From Symbiodinium natans (lineage: Eukaryota; Sar; Dinophyceae; Suessiales; Symbiodiniaceae): DNA of 64,000 nucleotides. Under the pieces are notes generated by a model, which was given only the letters and a program-made list of their open reading frames with translations, did not search any database and was not told where the DNA came from. The stretch is from the NCBI GenBank assembly GCA_905221605.1, contig CAJNDS010002508.1, forward strand, positions 124,001 through 188,000. The letters are read 5' to 3'. The translations under genes and the position numbers were made by a program. Position 1 is the first letter of the stretch. Every line of letters begins with the position of its first letter. Below are positions 50,030-61,237 of this stretch, in pieces.

Positions 50030-50565
50030 CGCGCGCGCGCGTGTGTGTCTAGGCGCATTGGGCCTATTGCGCTTGAGGAAGTATGAATGGTCCTGGCATG
50101 AACACTCCGCCCGGCAAGCCCAACCCTGAAACCAACAACCTCCAACAAAGAAAGGCTCGCAACGGATCTACGCTTTGTAAACCCCAAACCTACAGGTTAA
50201 ACCCTAAACCCCGAACCCGAAAGGGTGCCCCGCACTCCCCTTCCAAAACAAAGAAAACTGCTTGGCCCAATTGCAGGGTGTTGAGTTGAGGCGGTGGGGG
50301 CGGGGGGGGGGGGGGGTTGTGGGGGGGATATCTTCCGAAACCGCCGAAAGAACCGCCTATGATAGAATAGAGGCCATTCTTGAGACGGAGTGCCCTAAAC
50401 TTCCGGAACCCAAAGCTCTCTACCCTAAACCCCAAACCCCTAAACCCTAAACCCCTAAACCCTAAACCCTAAACCCTAAACCCTACATAAACCCTAAACC
50501 CTAAACCCCAAACCCTAAACCCCAAACCGAACCCCCAAAACCCTGATCCCTTGAGCTTGCACGGC

Positions 50566-50589
50566 CTGCACCGTCGACGCAAGCTCAAC
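50566..50589 (-). CDS. Micro-exon, 24 nt (end uncertain)
   Basis: Eight codons read VELASTVQ with a CAG acceptor and a CAG|GC donor. A longer version to about 50557 is possible. Confidence 0.5.
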
Positions 50590-50987
50590 CTGCAAAGGCC
50601 GCAAAGGGAGGCAATAAATCGGCTTGGAGTTTTTTAAGGGGTCCAGGATGAGGATTTCAATTGATTTGTTTGAAGCATAAGCCCGAAACCCCTTGCACCT
50701 CTTATACTCCTAGGAACCTTAAAGCCCCAAAACCCTAAACCCTAAACCCCGGAAACCTTAAAGCCCCTAAACCCTAAACCCTAAACCCTAAACCCGAAAC
50801 CCCAAAACGCCTAAACCCTAGAACCGTTAACCCTGAACCCGAAACCCCAAATCCCTAAACCCTATAGGGATAAACCCTAAACCCTCAACCCTCAACCCTA
50901 AACCCCAAATCCCTAAACCCTAAACCCTAAACCCTAAACCCCTAAACCCGAAACGCCCTAAACCCAAACCCCCCTGGAAGCCCAGGC

Positions 50988-51044
50988 CTGGGTCACCGAC
51001 TGCGCTGCGGCAGCCGCCGCTACCGGCGGGGCCGCTCGGAGCTC
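50988..51044 (-). CDS. Exon, 57 nt, ELRAA repeat relative
   Basis: Nineteen complete codons read ELRAAPPVAAAAAAQSVTQ, with a CAG acceptor and a CAG|GC donor. It lies between long CCCTAAA (50730-50975) and TTTAGGG (51060-51220) tracts. Confidence 0.7.
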
Positions 51045-51220
51045 CTGTTAAGGCTTAGGGGAGGGTTTAGGGTTTAGGGTTTAGGGTTCAGGCCTCAGGG
51101 TTTAGGGTTTAGGGTTCGGGGTTTGGGGTTTAGGGTTAGGGTCGGGTTTAGGGTTTAGGGTTTAGGGTTTGGGGTTTAGGGTTTGGGGTTTAGGGTTTAG
51201 GGTTTTGAGTTTAGGGTTTT
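51045..51220. repeat. TTTAGGG tract
   Basis: Tandem copies with variants, on the high side of the 50988-51044 exon; complementary in orientation to the CCCTAAA on its low side. Confidence 0.9.
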
Positions 51221-51413
51221 GGGGTGAAGGTTTAGGCAGCCTCCTAGATCCCTGGAACCCCCCTACCCCTCAACCCTAAACCCTTAACCCCTCCAAACCT
51301 TCAATTCCCAAGCCCTAAACCCTAAACCCCTCTAGACCTTCAATCCCAAACCCTAAAGCCTAAACCCTAAACCCTAAACCCTAAACCCTAAACCCTAAAC
51401 CACCAAGGCTCTC

Positions 51414-51464
51414 CTCCGGCTGGGCCTCTCGTCGGGAGAGCGCGGCCCGAGCAGCTGCGAGCTC
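51414..51464 (-). CDS. Exon, 51 nt, ELAAARA repeat
   Basis: Seventeen complete codons read ELAAARAALSRREAQPE, with an AG acceptor and a GAG|GA donor. It lies between CCCTAAA (51310-51400) and TTTAGGG (51478-51545). Confidence 0.75.
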
Positions 51465-51859
51465 CTCTTCTTATGGTTAGGGTTTAGGGTTTAGGGTTTA
51501 GGGTTTAGGGTTTAGAGTTTAGGGTTTAGGGTTTAGGGTTTAGGGCTTTTTTTCTCGAAGAGGGCTTCGGACTTCGGGCTTCGGGTTTAGGATCTTAGAG
51601 GGTTTAGGATTTTTAGTTTGGGGTTTGGGGTTTCAGGGCGTTCGGGGCTTCTATTGGGGGGGGTTCACAGCGGTGGGCGGTGGGAAGGATGTCGACTTCA
51701 GGGCTGATGTGGAGTGTTTATATGGGTTCATCGATTGTACAGGTTCCCCGGTGGGGGAAACCACACCCAGAACCCGCACTCCATAGGGATCGGACTAATG
51801 TCCAGGCAAATATATGAGGTGATAATATTCAAATCATGCCATACAAGGCTGTTGCTGGG

Positions 51860-51950
51860 GTGTAATATAGGGGCCTTAAGAATTCTAACAGGGTTTTGGG
51901 GGGTCATTTTACTCATTTCAAAAGGGGCCATAAGGGAATGCCTTTACCCT
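51860..51950. repeat. Dispersed repeat fragment (AATATAGGGGCC family)
   Basis: Contains TGTAATATAGGGGCCTTAAG and GGGTTTTGGGGGG, matching boxes at 5800-5850 and 19087-19130. It lies in an intron. Confidence 0.5.
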
Positions 51951-52255
51951 GAGCCTGTTTGTTTGAGCCGAGTGGTTCCGGTTGACGGGGCTCAGGTGGG
52001 GTTAGGACTTGGGGCGTAGCCATCCAAGATGGTAGAGGATTCCTACAGGTTTGAAGGTTCAGGACTTGCTCTACCAGCCATTCGGGGATAGGATGGCTCT
52101 GAGGTCGGGTTTCATTCTGCTTGGGAAAATGTGGGGGGAAAGGGCGCGGGGGGGAGGGACCTTCGGTTGAAGATGAACTGAGGCCCACAGCCACAGCGCC
52201 GGGCTGCAGGATTAGGGAGGTTGCGAGTTCAGGGCGGCCCTCGGGCAACGAAGTC

Positions 52256-52276
52256 CTCCTGGAGCTTCTGCACGTC
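52256..52276 (-). CDS. Micro-exon, 21 nt, one heptad
   Basis: Seven codons read DVQKLQE with a CAG acceptor and a GAG|GA donor. It precedes ELAAARA (51414-51464) in transcript order. Confidence 0.8.
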
Positions 52277-52556
52277 CTGCCCAAAGCGACTCTTGTCGAA
52301 ATGATGCTGCAAGTGCATGTTATGTAGATTCAGACAGGTGTGTGAATGATGTGTTCAAGCACATGTGGCTCGAAAGACTCCGTAAGCCCTGTTACACCCC
52401 AAACCCTGAACCCAAAACACACCTAAACAAAAGAGACCCTAACCCGGAAGCCTAAACCCGAAACCCTCCAATAGACCCTGTGAAGCCTATACAGCCTAAA
52501 CCCACACTTTAAACCCTAGACCCTAACCCCTACACCCTAAGCCCTCCCTTCCGGTC

Positions 52557-52625
52557 CTTGCTCGGAAGGCCCCCTGGGGTCGCAGCCCGCAAGCGGTCGA
52601 TCTCAGCCCGGGCGGACGCCAGCTC
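52557..52625 (-). CDS. Exon, 69 nt, 23-residue repeat
   Basis: Reads ELASARAEIDRLRAATPG and ends GLPSK, with a TAG acceptor and an AAG|GA donor. It lies between CCCTAAA-like (52510-52545) and TTTAGGG (52644-52740) tracts. Confidence 0.8.
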
Positions 52626-53394
52626 CTACAAGGGGAAGCGCACTTAGGGTTTGGGGTTTAGGGTTTAGGGCTTGGGTTAAGGGTATAGGGTGTAGGGTTT
52701 GGGTTGGAGTTTAGGGTTTAGGATTTAGGGTTTAGGGTGTAGAGTTGAGGGTTCAGGGGTAGTGGGGTTTCGGGTTTATGTGGCTTGTAAAGTTCGGAAG
52801 TGTGTGTGTGTGTGTGTGTGTGTTGAAGCCGTTGATGCCTGCTTTGGAAAAGCATTTGCATCTCATCACAAGAGTCACAAGAGGTTCATTCTTTTGGTGT
52901 CCAGCCGGTGATTCCTAAAAGCCATGGACCACAAACGCTAACAGACCAACGGGAGAGCTGGTGGGAGACCGTTTCTAGATAAACGTAGTGATTCTGGGCT
53001 GATCGGGTTTAGGACTTGAAGGGCTTGTTAGCCTTCAGGGTAGTGAGGCTCGGGTGCTTCGCCAGGTGTTATGTAAGGGTTTGGGGCTTCGGGCTTAAAG
53101 TTCGGGATTCGGATGGAGGGGTGCAAGTGAACAATGTGTGCAAGCATAGGTTTAGGGTTTAGGGGTTAGGTTTCAGGGTTATGAGCGGAATCTTAACTCT
53201 TGGCTTACGCCGGCTGCCCATCGGGCAGAATCCGTGAGGCCCCACGCCCTATCCACTGTAGCCCTTTTTTGTTTTTGAAACGCTTAACTTGAAATCCAAA
53301 CTGCACTGCTCAAAACCCTAGACCTGACAAAATCTGAACACCTTGATCGGAAAAAACCGACGAATCCTGTACACCCTACGAATCCTATAAATCC

Positions 53395-53500
53395 TAAACC
53401 CTAAACCCTCAACCCTGAACCCTAAACCCTAAACCCTTAATCCTAAACCCTAAACCCTAAACCCTAACCCCTAAACCCTAAACCCTAAACCCTAACCCCC
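53395..53500. repeat. CCCTAAA array
   Basis: Tandem copies below the micro-exon at 53533-53553; a second array lies at 53593-53670, so both sides of this micro-exon carry the same orientation. Confidence 0.9.
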
Positions 53501-53532
53501 TAACCTCGAACACCCCGGCCGGCTCGGCAGTC

Positions 53533-53553
53533 CTCCTGCAGCTTCCGCGAGTC
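53533..53553 (-). CDS. Micro-exon, 21 nt, one heptad
   Basis: Seven codons read DSRKLQE with a GAG acceptor and a GAG|GA donor. Confidence 0.75.
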
Positions 53554-53849
53554 CTCTCAAAAACAACACACGTGAACACTCAAATGCTGATGAAGCCCTA
53601 AACCCTAAACCCCAAACCCTAAACCCTAAACCCCAAACCCGAAACCCTAAACCCTTAAAGAAACCCCAAACCCTAAACTGGCGGGGCGTTTGGGGTTCAC
53701 GGCTTTGCTACGGGTCCCGAAACTCGACATTCGGCATGCCCACCTTATCCCTGATGGGGCTTCGGGGGTTTAGGGTTTAGGGGTTAGAGGTTTAGGGTCT
53801 AGCTGTAGGGGGTTTGGGATGTAGGGCACATATCCTGAACAGACCAAGA

Positions 53850-53985
53850 TACAGGGGTCGGAATAAGTACCAATAGTTGATAGTAACCCCTCCAGGTCCC
53901 TATACAATTACACAAGGCTAACCTCCAAATACACCATTCTAATTATTCAGGCCCCCTCTAGTATCCGAAGGGCGACACAGCAAGG
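53850..53985. repeat. Dispersed repeat, reverse copy
   Basis: The reverse complement shows TTCCGACCCCTG at one end and GGGGGCCTGA, AATTAGAAT and GTCGCCCTTC boxes at the other, in the order of the 5797-5950 copy. Confidence 0.5.
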
Positions 53986-54457
53986 GCAACACCAAGCCCT
54001 ACCACTGTTGTAACGCTTGCAGCCCTCAGCTTCCGAAGCTTCCCAGACCCTAAACCCTATACAGCACAGGGTTTAAGGTAGGGTTTAGGGCTTAGGTGCC
54101 TGCAAGTTCTTCATGATTCAGCCTTTGCTTCCTACAGCTGACATCCTACACCCAGATGAGAGATCAACTTCCAGCCGAAAGGCCCAGTAATTCCAGTACA
54201 AGGAGAAACCAAAGCCGCGACGCCCTTAACTTAAGGGGCTTGGGCCGGGGGTTTAGGCCGTAGGCAGTATGTGACCCGACTGCTTCCTTAAGCCCTCAAG
54301 CCCTAAGCCAAGACCGCACACTTCCTGCCTTAACTTCCTGAGCCTCCCCGCATCTGCAACTTTTCTGAACACTAAAACCCAATAAACCCTCAACCCTTCC
54401 TGAACTCGAGAGTTCCGAACTCCGGTTTAGGGTTTAGGGTTTCGGACATCGGAAATC

Positions 54458-54526
54458 CTCGCCCACCGGGCCCGGCGTGGAGTCGGAGCGCAAGCGAGCG
54501 ACTTCGGCACGGGAGGCCGCTAACTC
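54458..54526 (-). CDS. Exon, 69 nt, 23-residue repeat
   Basis: Reads ELAASRAEVARLRSDSTPG and ends PVGE, with a CAG acceptor and a GAG|GA donor. It lacks the usual CCCTAAA on its low side. Confidence 0.8.
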
Positions 54527-54837
54527 CTGCGGAGTGCAAAGTTTCAAGGGGCGTTTGGGGTTGAAGGTCGGGGTGGGTGGGTGGCTGGCTGGGGGGCTGG
54601 GTGCCTGGGTGGCTAGGCGGGTGTGCGGGTTGGGACAGTGGGTGGGTGGGTGGGTGGGTAAATGTATGTGTGTGTGTGTGCACGTGTTTAGGGATGAATT
54701 AGGGTTTAGGGTAAGTTTAGGGGTGTGTTTATTTATGCTTTTTGTGGTGGAGGGCTGGGCGTTAGCAGGGGTGAGAGGGTTGGGGCTTCGAGGGCGGTTG
54801 CGGGTTTGGGGGAGTTAGCGCGTAATGGAACGTGTAT

Positions 54838-54966
54838 ACATATGTACATATGTATATATATACACATATATGCATGCGTTTTTTGATGATATCTATATAT
54901 ATTTGTATATATATATATATATATGTAATTCAGTTCTTTATGATGTATATACATATATACACGCAC
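54838..54966. repeat. AT-rich microsatellite
   Basis: TATA/ATGTAT repeats over about 130 bases in an intron, strikingly AT-rich against the GC-rich background. Confidence 0.85.
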
Positions 54967-55031
54967 ATAAAAAAGCAGCAGATTCTTAAAACCCAAGTTC
55001 GGTTTGTGTGTTGATCTTGTTCAACGAAGTC

Positions 55032-55052
55032 CTCCTGGAGCTTCCGCAAGTC
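55032..55052 (-). CDS. Micro-exon, 21 nt, one heptad
   Basis: Seven codons read DLRKLQE with a CAG acceptor and a GAG|GA donor. Bases after the donor (GACTTCGTTGA) are conserved with the 55743 copy, so the duplication included intron sequence. Confidence 0.8.
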
Positions 55053-55355
55053 CTGCCAGGCAGGTTGTCGGTTTCGGCAGGCTTTGGGCTCTGCATGCCT
55101 GTGGGCGGCGCAGAGCCGTATACAACGCGGAATCTACCCCTCCACCCCAACCTGGTCCCCCATTTGAGGGGGCGACCCACTCCCGCCCCACCTCAGTCCC
55201 CTCTATGGGGATTCAAGAGGATTTTGGTGAAGTTTGTTGGCCAAACCAACTCTGGTAAGACCCATAGCCTCAAGTCTCTTCCCCCCACCCCCAACGTCCT
55301 CACCCTTGAACCTTATCAGCCGATCCAACTTTCCCTCTCCGTCGCTGTCTCTTTC

Positions 55356-55430
55356 TCCGACTCTCTCTCTCTCTCTCTCTCACACTCTCACTCTCTCTCT
55401 CTCTCTCTCTCTCACGCTCACTCTCCCCGC
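55356..55430. repeat. (CT)n microsatellite
   Basis: Long CT-rich stretch just below the exon at 55433-55501, replacing the usual CCCTAAA tract. Confidence 0.9.
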
Positions 55431-55432
55431 AC

Positions 55433-55501
55433 CTCGCTTGGCGGCCCCCCCGGCGCAGTGGATCTCAGTATCTCCACCTCTGCCTTGGCAGCCGCAAGCT
55501 C
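55433..55501 (-). CDS. Exon, 69 nt, 23-residue repeat
   Basis: Reads ELAAAKAEVEILRSTA and ends GGPPSE, with a GAG acceptor and a GAG|GT donor. It is nearly identical to 57493-57561. Confidence 0.85.
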
Positions 55502-55742
55502 CTCGTCGAGGGCTTCAGATGTAGGCCCCCAATTTTAGGGTTCAGGGGTTAGCAAGGTTTCCCAGCTTCGGGGTTGATATAAACTACTCATGACTACCCT
55601 CTAGGGTTTAGGGTTCAGAGTCTGGGGTAGCAGAGAATCCCTGTTCTAGGGCTCAAGGCAACACTCACTTTTGCGTGCTGGGCCCTTCACAAAAAGCGGA
55701 GCACAGAATGCCTTCCCTACGCACTCCAAGCTCAACGAAGTC

Positions 55743-55763
55743 CTCCTGGAGCTTCCGCAAGTC
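55743..55763 (-). CDS. Micro-exon, 21 nt, one heptad
   Basis: Seven codons read DLRKLQE with a CAG acceptor and a GAG|GA donor. It joins in frame to the 55433 exon. Confidence 0.8.
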
Positions 55764-56236
55764 CTGCCAGGGCAGTGGAGGGGCTTCATGTGCACTTTGC
55801 TGGCGCTACCCTGCCTCTCTGCACATGACTGCACCATGAACCGACTAGTCTACATTCCCTCCCCCTCCTTTCCCTGAACTTCCGGGGACATGCTATGGGC
55901 TCTAGTTTCCTTTACCCCCAGCGTCAGAAGCCCCCATACTTTGAGGAAAGAACCGCAACCTGGCTATACCCTCCCTCAACCAAATTCTTCAAGACCTCCC
56001 TCCCACCCCCCTTCCCCCCCTCGAAAACAAGGCAATCCAGGAGGAGATTGCAGGGGACTCCTCCCTAAACCTTGAAGCCCTACCCATCTAAACACCAGAC
56101 TCTGACCCCCTGAAAGCCTATACGCCAAGCACTCAATCCTAGCCCTGAGCCCTAAACCCTAGAGCCTGAACCCTACCATCCCGGATTCCCACAAACAATA
56201 CTGAATGAAATCTGCGAAGCCCGCAGGGTTTGTCCA

Positions 56237-56340
56237 GCCCCTCAGCTCAAAGCCCTAAACCCTAAACCCTAAACCCTAAGCCCTAAACCCTAAACCCTAA
56301 ACCCTAAACCCTAAACCCTAACCCCGAAACCTAAACCCTA
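56237..56340. repeat. CCCTAAA array
   Basis: Tandem copies below the exon at 56349-56414, complementary to the TTTAGGG array at 56450-56610 above it. Confidence 0.95.
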
Positions 56341-56348
56341 GACCCCAC

Positions 56349-56414
56349 CTCGCTTGGCGGTCCCCCAGGAGTGGATCTCAGCATCGCGACTTCCGCTTTG
56401 GCAGCTGCGAGCTC
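56349..56414 (-). CDS. Exon, 66 nt, 22-residue repeat
   Basis: Reads ELAAAKAEVAMLRSTP and ends GGPPSE, with a GAG acceptor and a GAG|GT donor. One codon shorter than its 69-nt relatives, still in phase. Confidence 0.85.
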
Positions 56415-56449
56415 CTCCGGCTAGGGCAGCGGGGGCTTTGGGGTTTGGG

Positions 56450-56612
56450 TTTAGGGTTTAGGGTTTATAGGGTATAGGGTATAGGGTTTAGGGTTTAGGG
56501 TTTAGGGTTTAGGGTTTAGGGTTTAGGGTTTGGGGTTTAGGGTTTAGGGTTTAAGGTTTAGGGTTTAAGGTTTAGGGTTTAGGGTTTGGGGTTTAGGGTT
56601 TAGGGTTTAGGG
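56450..56612. repeat. TTTAGGG array
   Basis: About twenty units with a few TTTAAGG and TTTGGGG variants. In the minus transcript it lies at the 3' end of the intron before the 56349 exon. Confidence 0.95.
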
Positions 56613-56872
56613 GGTTTGAGGGCCCAGGGGTTGAGGGGCTCTTGGTGTTTGGGGCTTAGGGTTGCGGGGTCTTCGGGGAATTTAGGTTTGGGGGTGGTCT
56701 AGGGCTAAAGGCAAAGCTCATAGGGTTTCGGGTCTGTAGGGTTAGGGTTGAAGGTCTATAAAGCCTGAAAGTGTGGCTTCTAAGCAGTTCTTGCCGTTGC
56801 ATAGTCTCTTTTGTGGCTTGAAGTGCTTAGGCAAAGAATCCTTCCCCCATGCACACCAAGTTCACTGAAGTC

Positions 56873-56893
56873 CTCCTGGAGCTTCCGCAGGTC
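56873..56893 (-). CDS. Micro-exon, 21 nt, one heptad
   Basis: Seven codons read DLRKLQE with a CAG acceptor and a GAG|GA donor. CCCTAAA units lie above it (56937-56995). Confidence 0.8.
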
Positions 56894-57341
56894 CTGTCTG
56901 CGGGGGGCTAGTTTGGAGGATTTTGGAAGGAAATTGAAACCCTAAACCCTAAACCCCAAACCCTAAACCCCAAACCCTAAACCCTAAACCCTAACTCGAT
57001 CTCATCCGCTCGACATTTTTCGAGAATGCCTCATTGATATCCACAACCTACACACTCCTGAACCTTCATGGGCCTTAGAAGAGGGAGGCAAAAATGTAAC
57101 CTCACTTCTCCCAAAAAAGACGGGAAAAACATTAAACTTTACATTCCTACCAAAAAAGGAAACCCAAGAGGCTTAAAGTTCAACTTTTTTGCTAAGTAAG
57201 CAACTCTTTCCGGAACTTCAACGGGCTAATGGCCATGGGTGACCAACCCATACGCCTGCCTAACCCTCAGCCACACCCTACAAATCCTGAGCCTGCAACC
57301 AGTAGACCTGTGAAGCCCAATAGCCCTAAACCCCATAAATC

Positions 57342-57463
57342 CTAAACCCTAACCCTAAACCCTAAACCCTAAACCCTAAACCCTAAACCCTGAACCCTGA
57401 ACCCTGAACCCTGAACCCTGAACCCTGAACCCTGAACCCTGAACCCTGGACCCTGAGCCCTGA
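57342..57463. repeat. CCCTAAA / CCCTGAA array
   Basis: CCCTAAA units pass into a homogeneous block of CCCTGAA units, showing local amplification of a variant. It lies below the exon at 57493-57561. Confidence 0.95.
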
Positions 57464-57492
57464 ATGAACCATCCCCGAAAGTCCCCTCCAGC

Positions 57493-57561
57493 CTCGCTTG
57501 GAGGCCCACCCGGCGCCGTGGATCTCAGTATCTCCACCTCCGCTTTGGCCGCTGCCAGCTC
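57493..57561 (-). CDS. Exon, 69 nt, 23-residue repeat
   Basis: Reads ELAAAKAEVEILRSTA and ends GGPPSE, with a GAG acceptor and a GAG|GC donor. The same exon at 56349 and 55433 uses GT, so the donor has changed by one base among copies. Confidence 0.85.
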
Positions 57562-57877
57562 CTCGTGTCGCGAGGGCCGAAGGGGATTCAGGGTTTAGGG
57601 TTTAGGGTTTAGGGTTTAAATTAGGGGTTAGGACATTCGAGTTTCCGGCTCCTTTGACAGGTGTTTGGGCGGCCTGTTTTCGTTAAGGGGTCCAGAACTG
57701 GGCTCTTCCATTGCAGCCTGGGTGATCGGGCCCCAGTTAGTGAGGGTTTATAGGGGGTTTAGGGCCATGGGGCTCACAAGGGTTCAGGGCTTGGGGAGCC
57801 ACAAACCACAAACCTCCGAACAACACCACCACCTCTCTTCAGCCCTGCCATGTTCTCAGGGTTTTTCGGAGCCCGTC

Positions 57878-57898
57878 CTCCTGGAGCTTCCGCAAGTC
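57878..57898 (-). CDS. Micro-exon, 21 nt, one heptad
   Basis: Seven codons read DLRKLQE with a CAG acceptor and a GAG|GA donor. Confidence 0.8.
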
Positions 57899-58585
57899 CT
57901 GCGCAACTCTAGTAGAGAGGCAACCCTGAGCCCTAGGCTATGCAAGGTCAGATCTCCCAAATGATGGTCCCTTTCAATTACGGGAGACTCCGAGTGAAGG
58001 TTTCCCTATGGACAAGCTGGTCTGCAGTGCCTGGCATGTTGCCCTGACCGAAGCAACAGCCTCAGCAACCAACAACTCCCCCCCCGACCCGCCCCCCCCA
58101 AAAAAAGGCCTAAGCCCTATAGACCCGAAACCCTAAATGCACCAAACAGGGCGAGACTCCTCTTTCTTGACTCAGGGCTCTCGTGGAAGATGAAACACCG
58201 AACCTTACAAGCCCCACAGTTTAGGGTGTGGGGTTTAGGGTCTAAGTCGACATGCTGTACACAAAACAACTCCTCCTCCAGTCTATAGGCCCTGCACTGC
58301 TGCACCCCAAATCAAACCCTACACCCTAAGTCCTGAACCCTCTGAAGCCCCCAACCCTCCCAAACCTTAGCCCCCAATTCTTGACCCCGAAACCCCAAAT
58401 CCTAAACCCCCAACCCAACTGCCTAAACCCTAAGCCCCAAACCCGAAGCCCCCAAAACTCGAACTCCAAACCCGAAACCCCAAAACCCCAAAGCCTAAAC
58501 CCTAAAACCCTAAACCCTTAACCCTTATAAACCCTGAACCCTAAACCCCAAACCCCAAACCCGCTGCTTCCCCCCCTTGCTCCTC

Positions 58586-58618
58586 CTGGCTGCCTCCCAC
58601 GAGAGCCGGGGCCTTCCG
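58586..58618 (-). CDS. Exon, 33 nt, linker half of a split repeat
   Basis: Eleven codons read RKAPALVGGSQ with an AAG acceptor and a CAG|GA donor. With ELGAAKAE at 59392 it forms one repeat unit split by an intron. It lies between CCCTAAA (58490-58560) and TTTAGGG (58630-58741). Confidence 0.65.
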
Positions 58619-58917
58619 CTTGATGTAGTTGGGTTTAGGGTTTAGGGTTTAGGGTTTAGGGTTTAGGGTTTAGGGTTTGGGGTTTAGGGTTTAGGGTTTA
58701 GGGTTTAGGGTTTAGGGTTTAAGGTTCAGGGTTTAGGGTTTGCTCATTTGCTTGTACAGGCAAAACAAGGTGTAGAGAGTTTCGGGTTCGTCAGGGGTTG
58801 GGGGAGGGGGGTTGTGGGGCTTGAGTTGTAAGGTTCAGGGTTCAGAGTTCGTGTGTTTTTCACCTACCATAATGTTCATAAACAGAGTTCTAGAGATTCG
58901 CGACAGCACCGTTCGTT

Positions 58918-58982
58918 CCTTAGAAAGAAAGAGAGACAAAGAGAGATAGAGAGAGAGAGGGAGAGAGAGAGAGAGAGAGATA
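58918..58982. repeat. (GA)n microsatellite
   Basis: GA-rich run of about 65 bases in an intron. Confidence 0.9.
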
Positions 58983-59391
58983 GGGCTGCACCCCAAAATC
59001 TTCCCCTAACATGCTGGCCCGTCAGGCCAACAAACCCACGGCCCTGGAGCGGAACCCCTAAAACTGCTTGGGGTTTCGGTTCAGGGTTCAGGGTTGACAC
59101 GGACTTGGGGTCAATCCGACCCATAGAAGTGAAGGCAGCTGATACTTCGACGGGTTTGAGGTTGAGGGTTTAGGGTTTGGGGTTTAAGTCTAAAAGGGTC
59201 AGGTTTTACGGGTGTATTGAGAAACATCCCCCAAGACCCTGAACCCTACACAAACCCCCCAAAAACCTTGAAGCCCTTATAAACCCGAAACCCTAAACCC
59301 TCAACCCTAAACCCTAAACGCCCTTACTGTGGGGGGGGGGGGAGGAGGATCTGGAGCTCAAGAGTCGCGACTCAGGGCTTCTTGGAGGCAC

Positions 59392-59415
59392 CTCGGCCTT
59401 CGCGGCTCCGAGCTC
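59392..59415 (-). CDS. Exon, 24 nt, helix half of a split repeat
   Basis: Eight codons read ELGAAKAE with a CAG acceptor and a GAG|GT donor. It lies between CCCTAAA (59286-59318) and TTTAGGG (59426-59510). A longer exon is possible but loses heptad similarity. Confidence 0.65.
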
Positions 59416-59835
59416 CTGGGGTTCGGGTTTAGGGTTTAGGGTTTAGGGTTTAGGGTTTAGGGTTTAGGGTTTGGGGTTTAGGGTTTAGGGTTTAGGGTTT
59501 AGGGCTTAGGATTTTCGGGTTTAGGGTTCAGGATTTAGGTTTTAGGGCCCTGTCAGATATAGCTTGCAATGTAGCTATAAGGCTGACAGGGTCTCTGGGC
59601 GGACTACACTGCCGAAAGATCCGATATGCAATCCTTCAAAGCCCCAACTCTCAACCCCCCTGAATGAGAAAAAGCAACAACAACTCTCTCGAAGCCTCTG
59701 ACTCTTACAGGCCCTGTGAGCCCTCTGACCCCACGTGAACCCCATATAGCCTCCACCCGCAATCAACTGATCTAAAGACATCCAGGCTCTGCCTTCCTTC
59801 CCCAGTCCTACAAACCCTCTTGGGTTTAGCATCTG

Positions 59836-59920
59836 TAGGGTTTAGGGTTTAGGGTTTAGGGTTTAGGGTTTAGGGTTTAGGGTTTAGGGTTTAGGGTTTA
59901 GGGTTTAGGGTTTAGGGTAG
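59836..59920. repeat. TTTAGGG array
   Basis: Twelve near-perfect tandem copies below the 60001 exon, opposite to the usual orientation on that side. Confidence 0.95.
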
Positions 59921-60000
59921 CCCGAAACCCCAAAGCCCAATACAACCCTTTTTTAGCCACCCCCCCTACCCGCCCCCCCCCTCCCCCCCACAAGCGTCTC

Positions 60001-60072
60001 CTGGACGGGGGCACTGTCGGGGGCAGTCTGCGCCTGAAGGCGCGCCACCTCTGCCCGGGATGCGGCGAGATC
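60001..60072 (-). CDS. Exon, 72 nt, 24-residue repeat
   Basis: Reads DLAASRAEVARLQAQTAP and ends DSAPVQ, with an AAG acceptor and a CAG|GA donor. An unsplit relative of the 69-nt exons. Confidence 0.75.
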
Positions 60073-60460
60073 CTTTTCCGGAGCTGATAAGGCTGCTAGG
60101 CTGAGGGGTTTAGAGTGTTATGAGCCCCAAACCCTAAGCCGTAAACCTTGCAGGTTGTTAGCCCTTTTTTCAGTGAAGGCTCCGGACAGAGAAGGCATCC
60201 TGCTTCCCAGCTGCACAATGCCATGAGTGTGGAAGGTGCATGGACTCAGACCATCTGGGGTTTAGGGTTGAAGGCACCCTAAACCCTAAACCCTTGAAAC
60301 AAAGGTCATAGGAATTAAGGTACCCTAAAGCCCCAAAACTTCCCAAAATCTAAACCCTAAACTCTAGACCTGAAACCCTACTGTAAACCTTAACCCTATA
60401 AGCCCCAGACCCCAAACACCCCCAAAACCAGAAAACCCCTGGGTCGCAAGAAGCAGCGTC

Positions 60461-60481
60461 CTCCTGGAGTCGTCGCAAATC
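60461..60481 (-). CDS. Micro-exon, 21 nt, one heptad
   Basis: Seven codons read DLRRLQE with a CAG acceptor and a GAG|GA donor. Confidence 0.75.
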
Positions 60482-61204
60482 CTGTGCGGGCAGACACTGT
60501 CACTGAGCAAGGGCCCAGGGTTTGTAGGGCTTTATAGGTTTTGGAGGTTTTGCAGGGCTCGGCTTGAATACTAGGAATGTTGTCGGGAGTTTTCAAGGAG
60601 GGTTTAGGGTGAGGCTCAGAAGGGGGCACCAAAATACACACGCTTATGGCACCTTCCGACATGCAATGCTCCGTACGCGTGAAGGCACTCCCACCCCCCG
60701 TAACCTACAGTATTGTCGGGAACCCTAAACCCGAAACCCCAACCTAAAGCCGCTGTGGAATACATCCAAAGGATCCGAAAAGGAGAAGATTCATCAATAT
60801 GCGGAGGTCAGGGTTCTCAGTTCAGGGTTTAGAGTCTAGAGGGTTGAGGGTTTAGCTTGAGGGATTTGGGCTTTTTCTTTTTGGTTTCAGTGTTCAGGCT
60901 CGTGCTCAAAATTTCAGGGTAGGATTTCCAGGTTTAGGGCTTTGGGCACTGTCATCTGTCAGCTTCCATAGCAAGCCTTCTGGATATAGGCCTGCTGAAG
61001 CTAAACATTTTGCTTAAACACCTAGAGCCTTAGCCTGCACTGAACCCTGAACCCTCTCTAAACCCTTGACCCTCGATTCCCTAAGCCTACAAAGCCATCT
61101 AAGCCCTTGAAGCCTATAAAATGATTCATCATGGAGCTGTTGTAAGGGGATTGAGGACCCTGTACACATGCCGCCCCGGGGAAAAGGTCTAACATCCAGG
61201 TCTC

Positions 61205-61237
61205 CTCCGTCACCGGCGCCCCCGCCGCACCCGGAAC
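61205..61237 (-). CDS. Exon, 33 nt, linker half of a split repeat
   Basis: Eleven codons read VPGAAGAPVTE with a CAG acceptor and a GAG|GA donor. It completes ELAAAKAQLSSRE at 61489 to a 24-residue unit. Confidence 0.6.

Noticed and set aside
54838-54966. AT-rich tract as a promoter or origin
   Set aside because: It is a simple microsatellite inside an intron with no other supporting signal.
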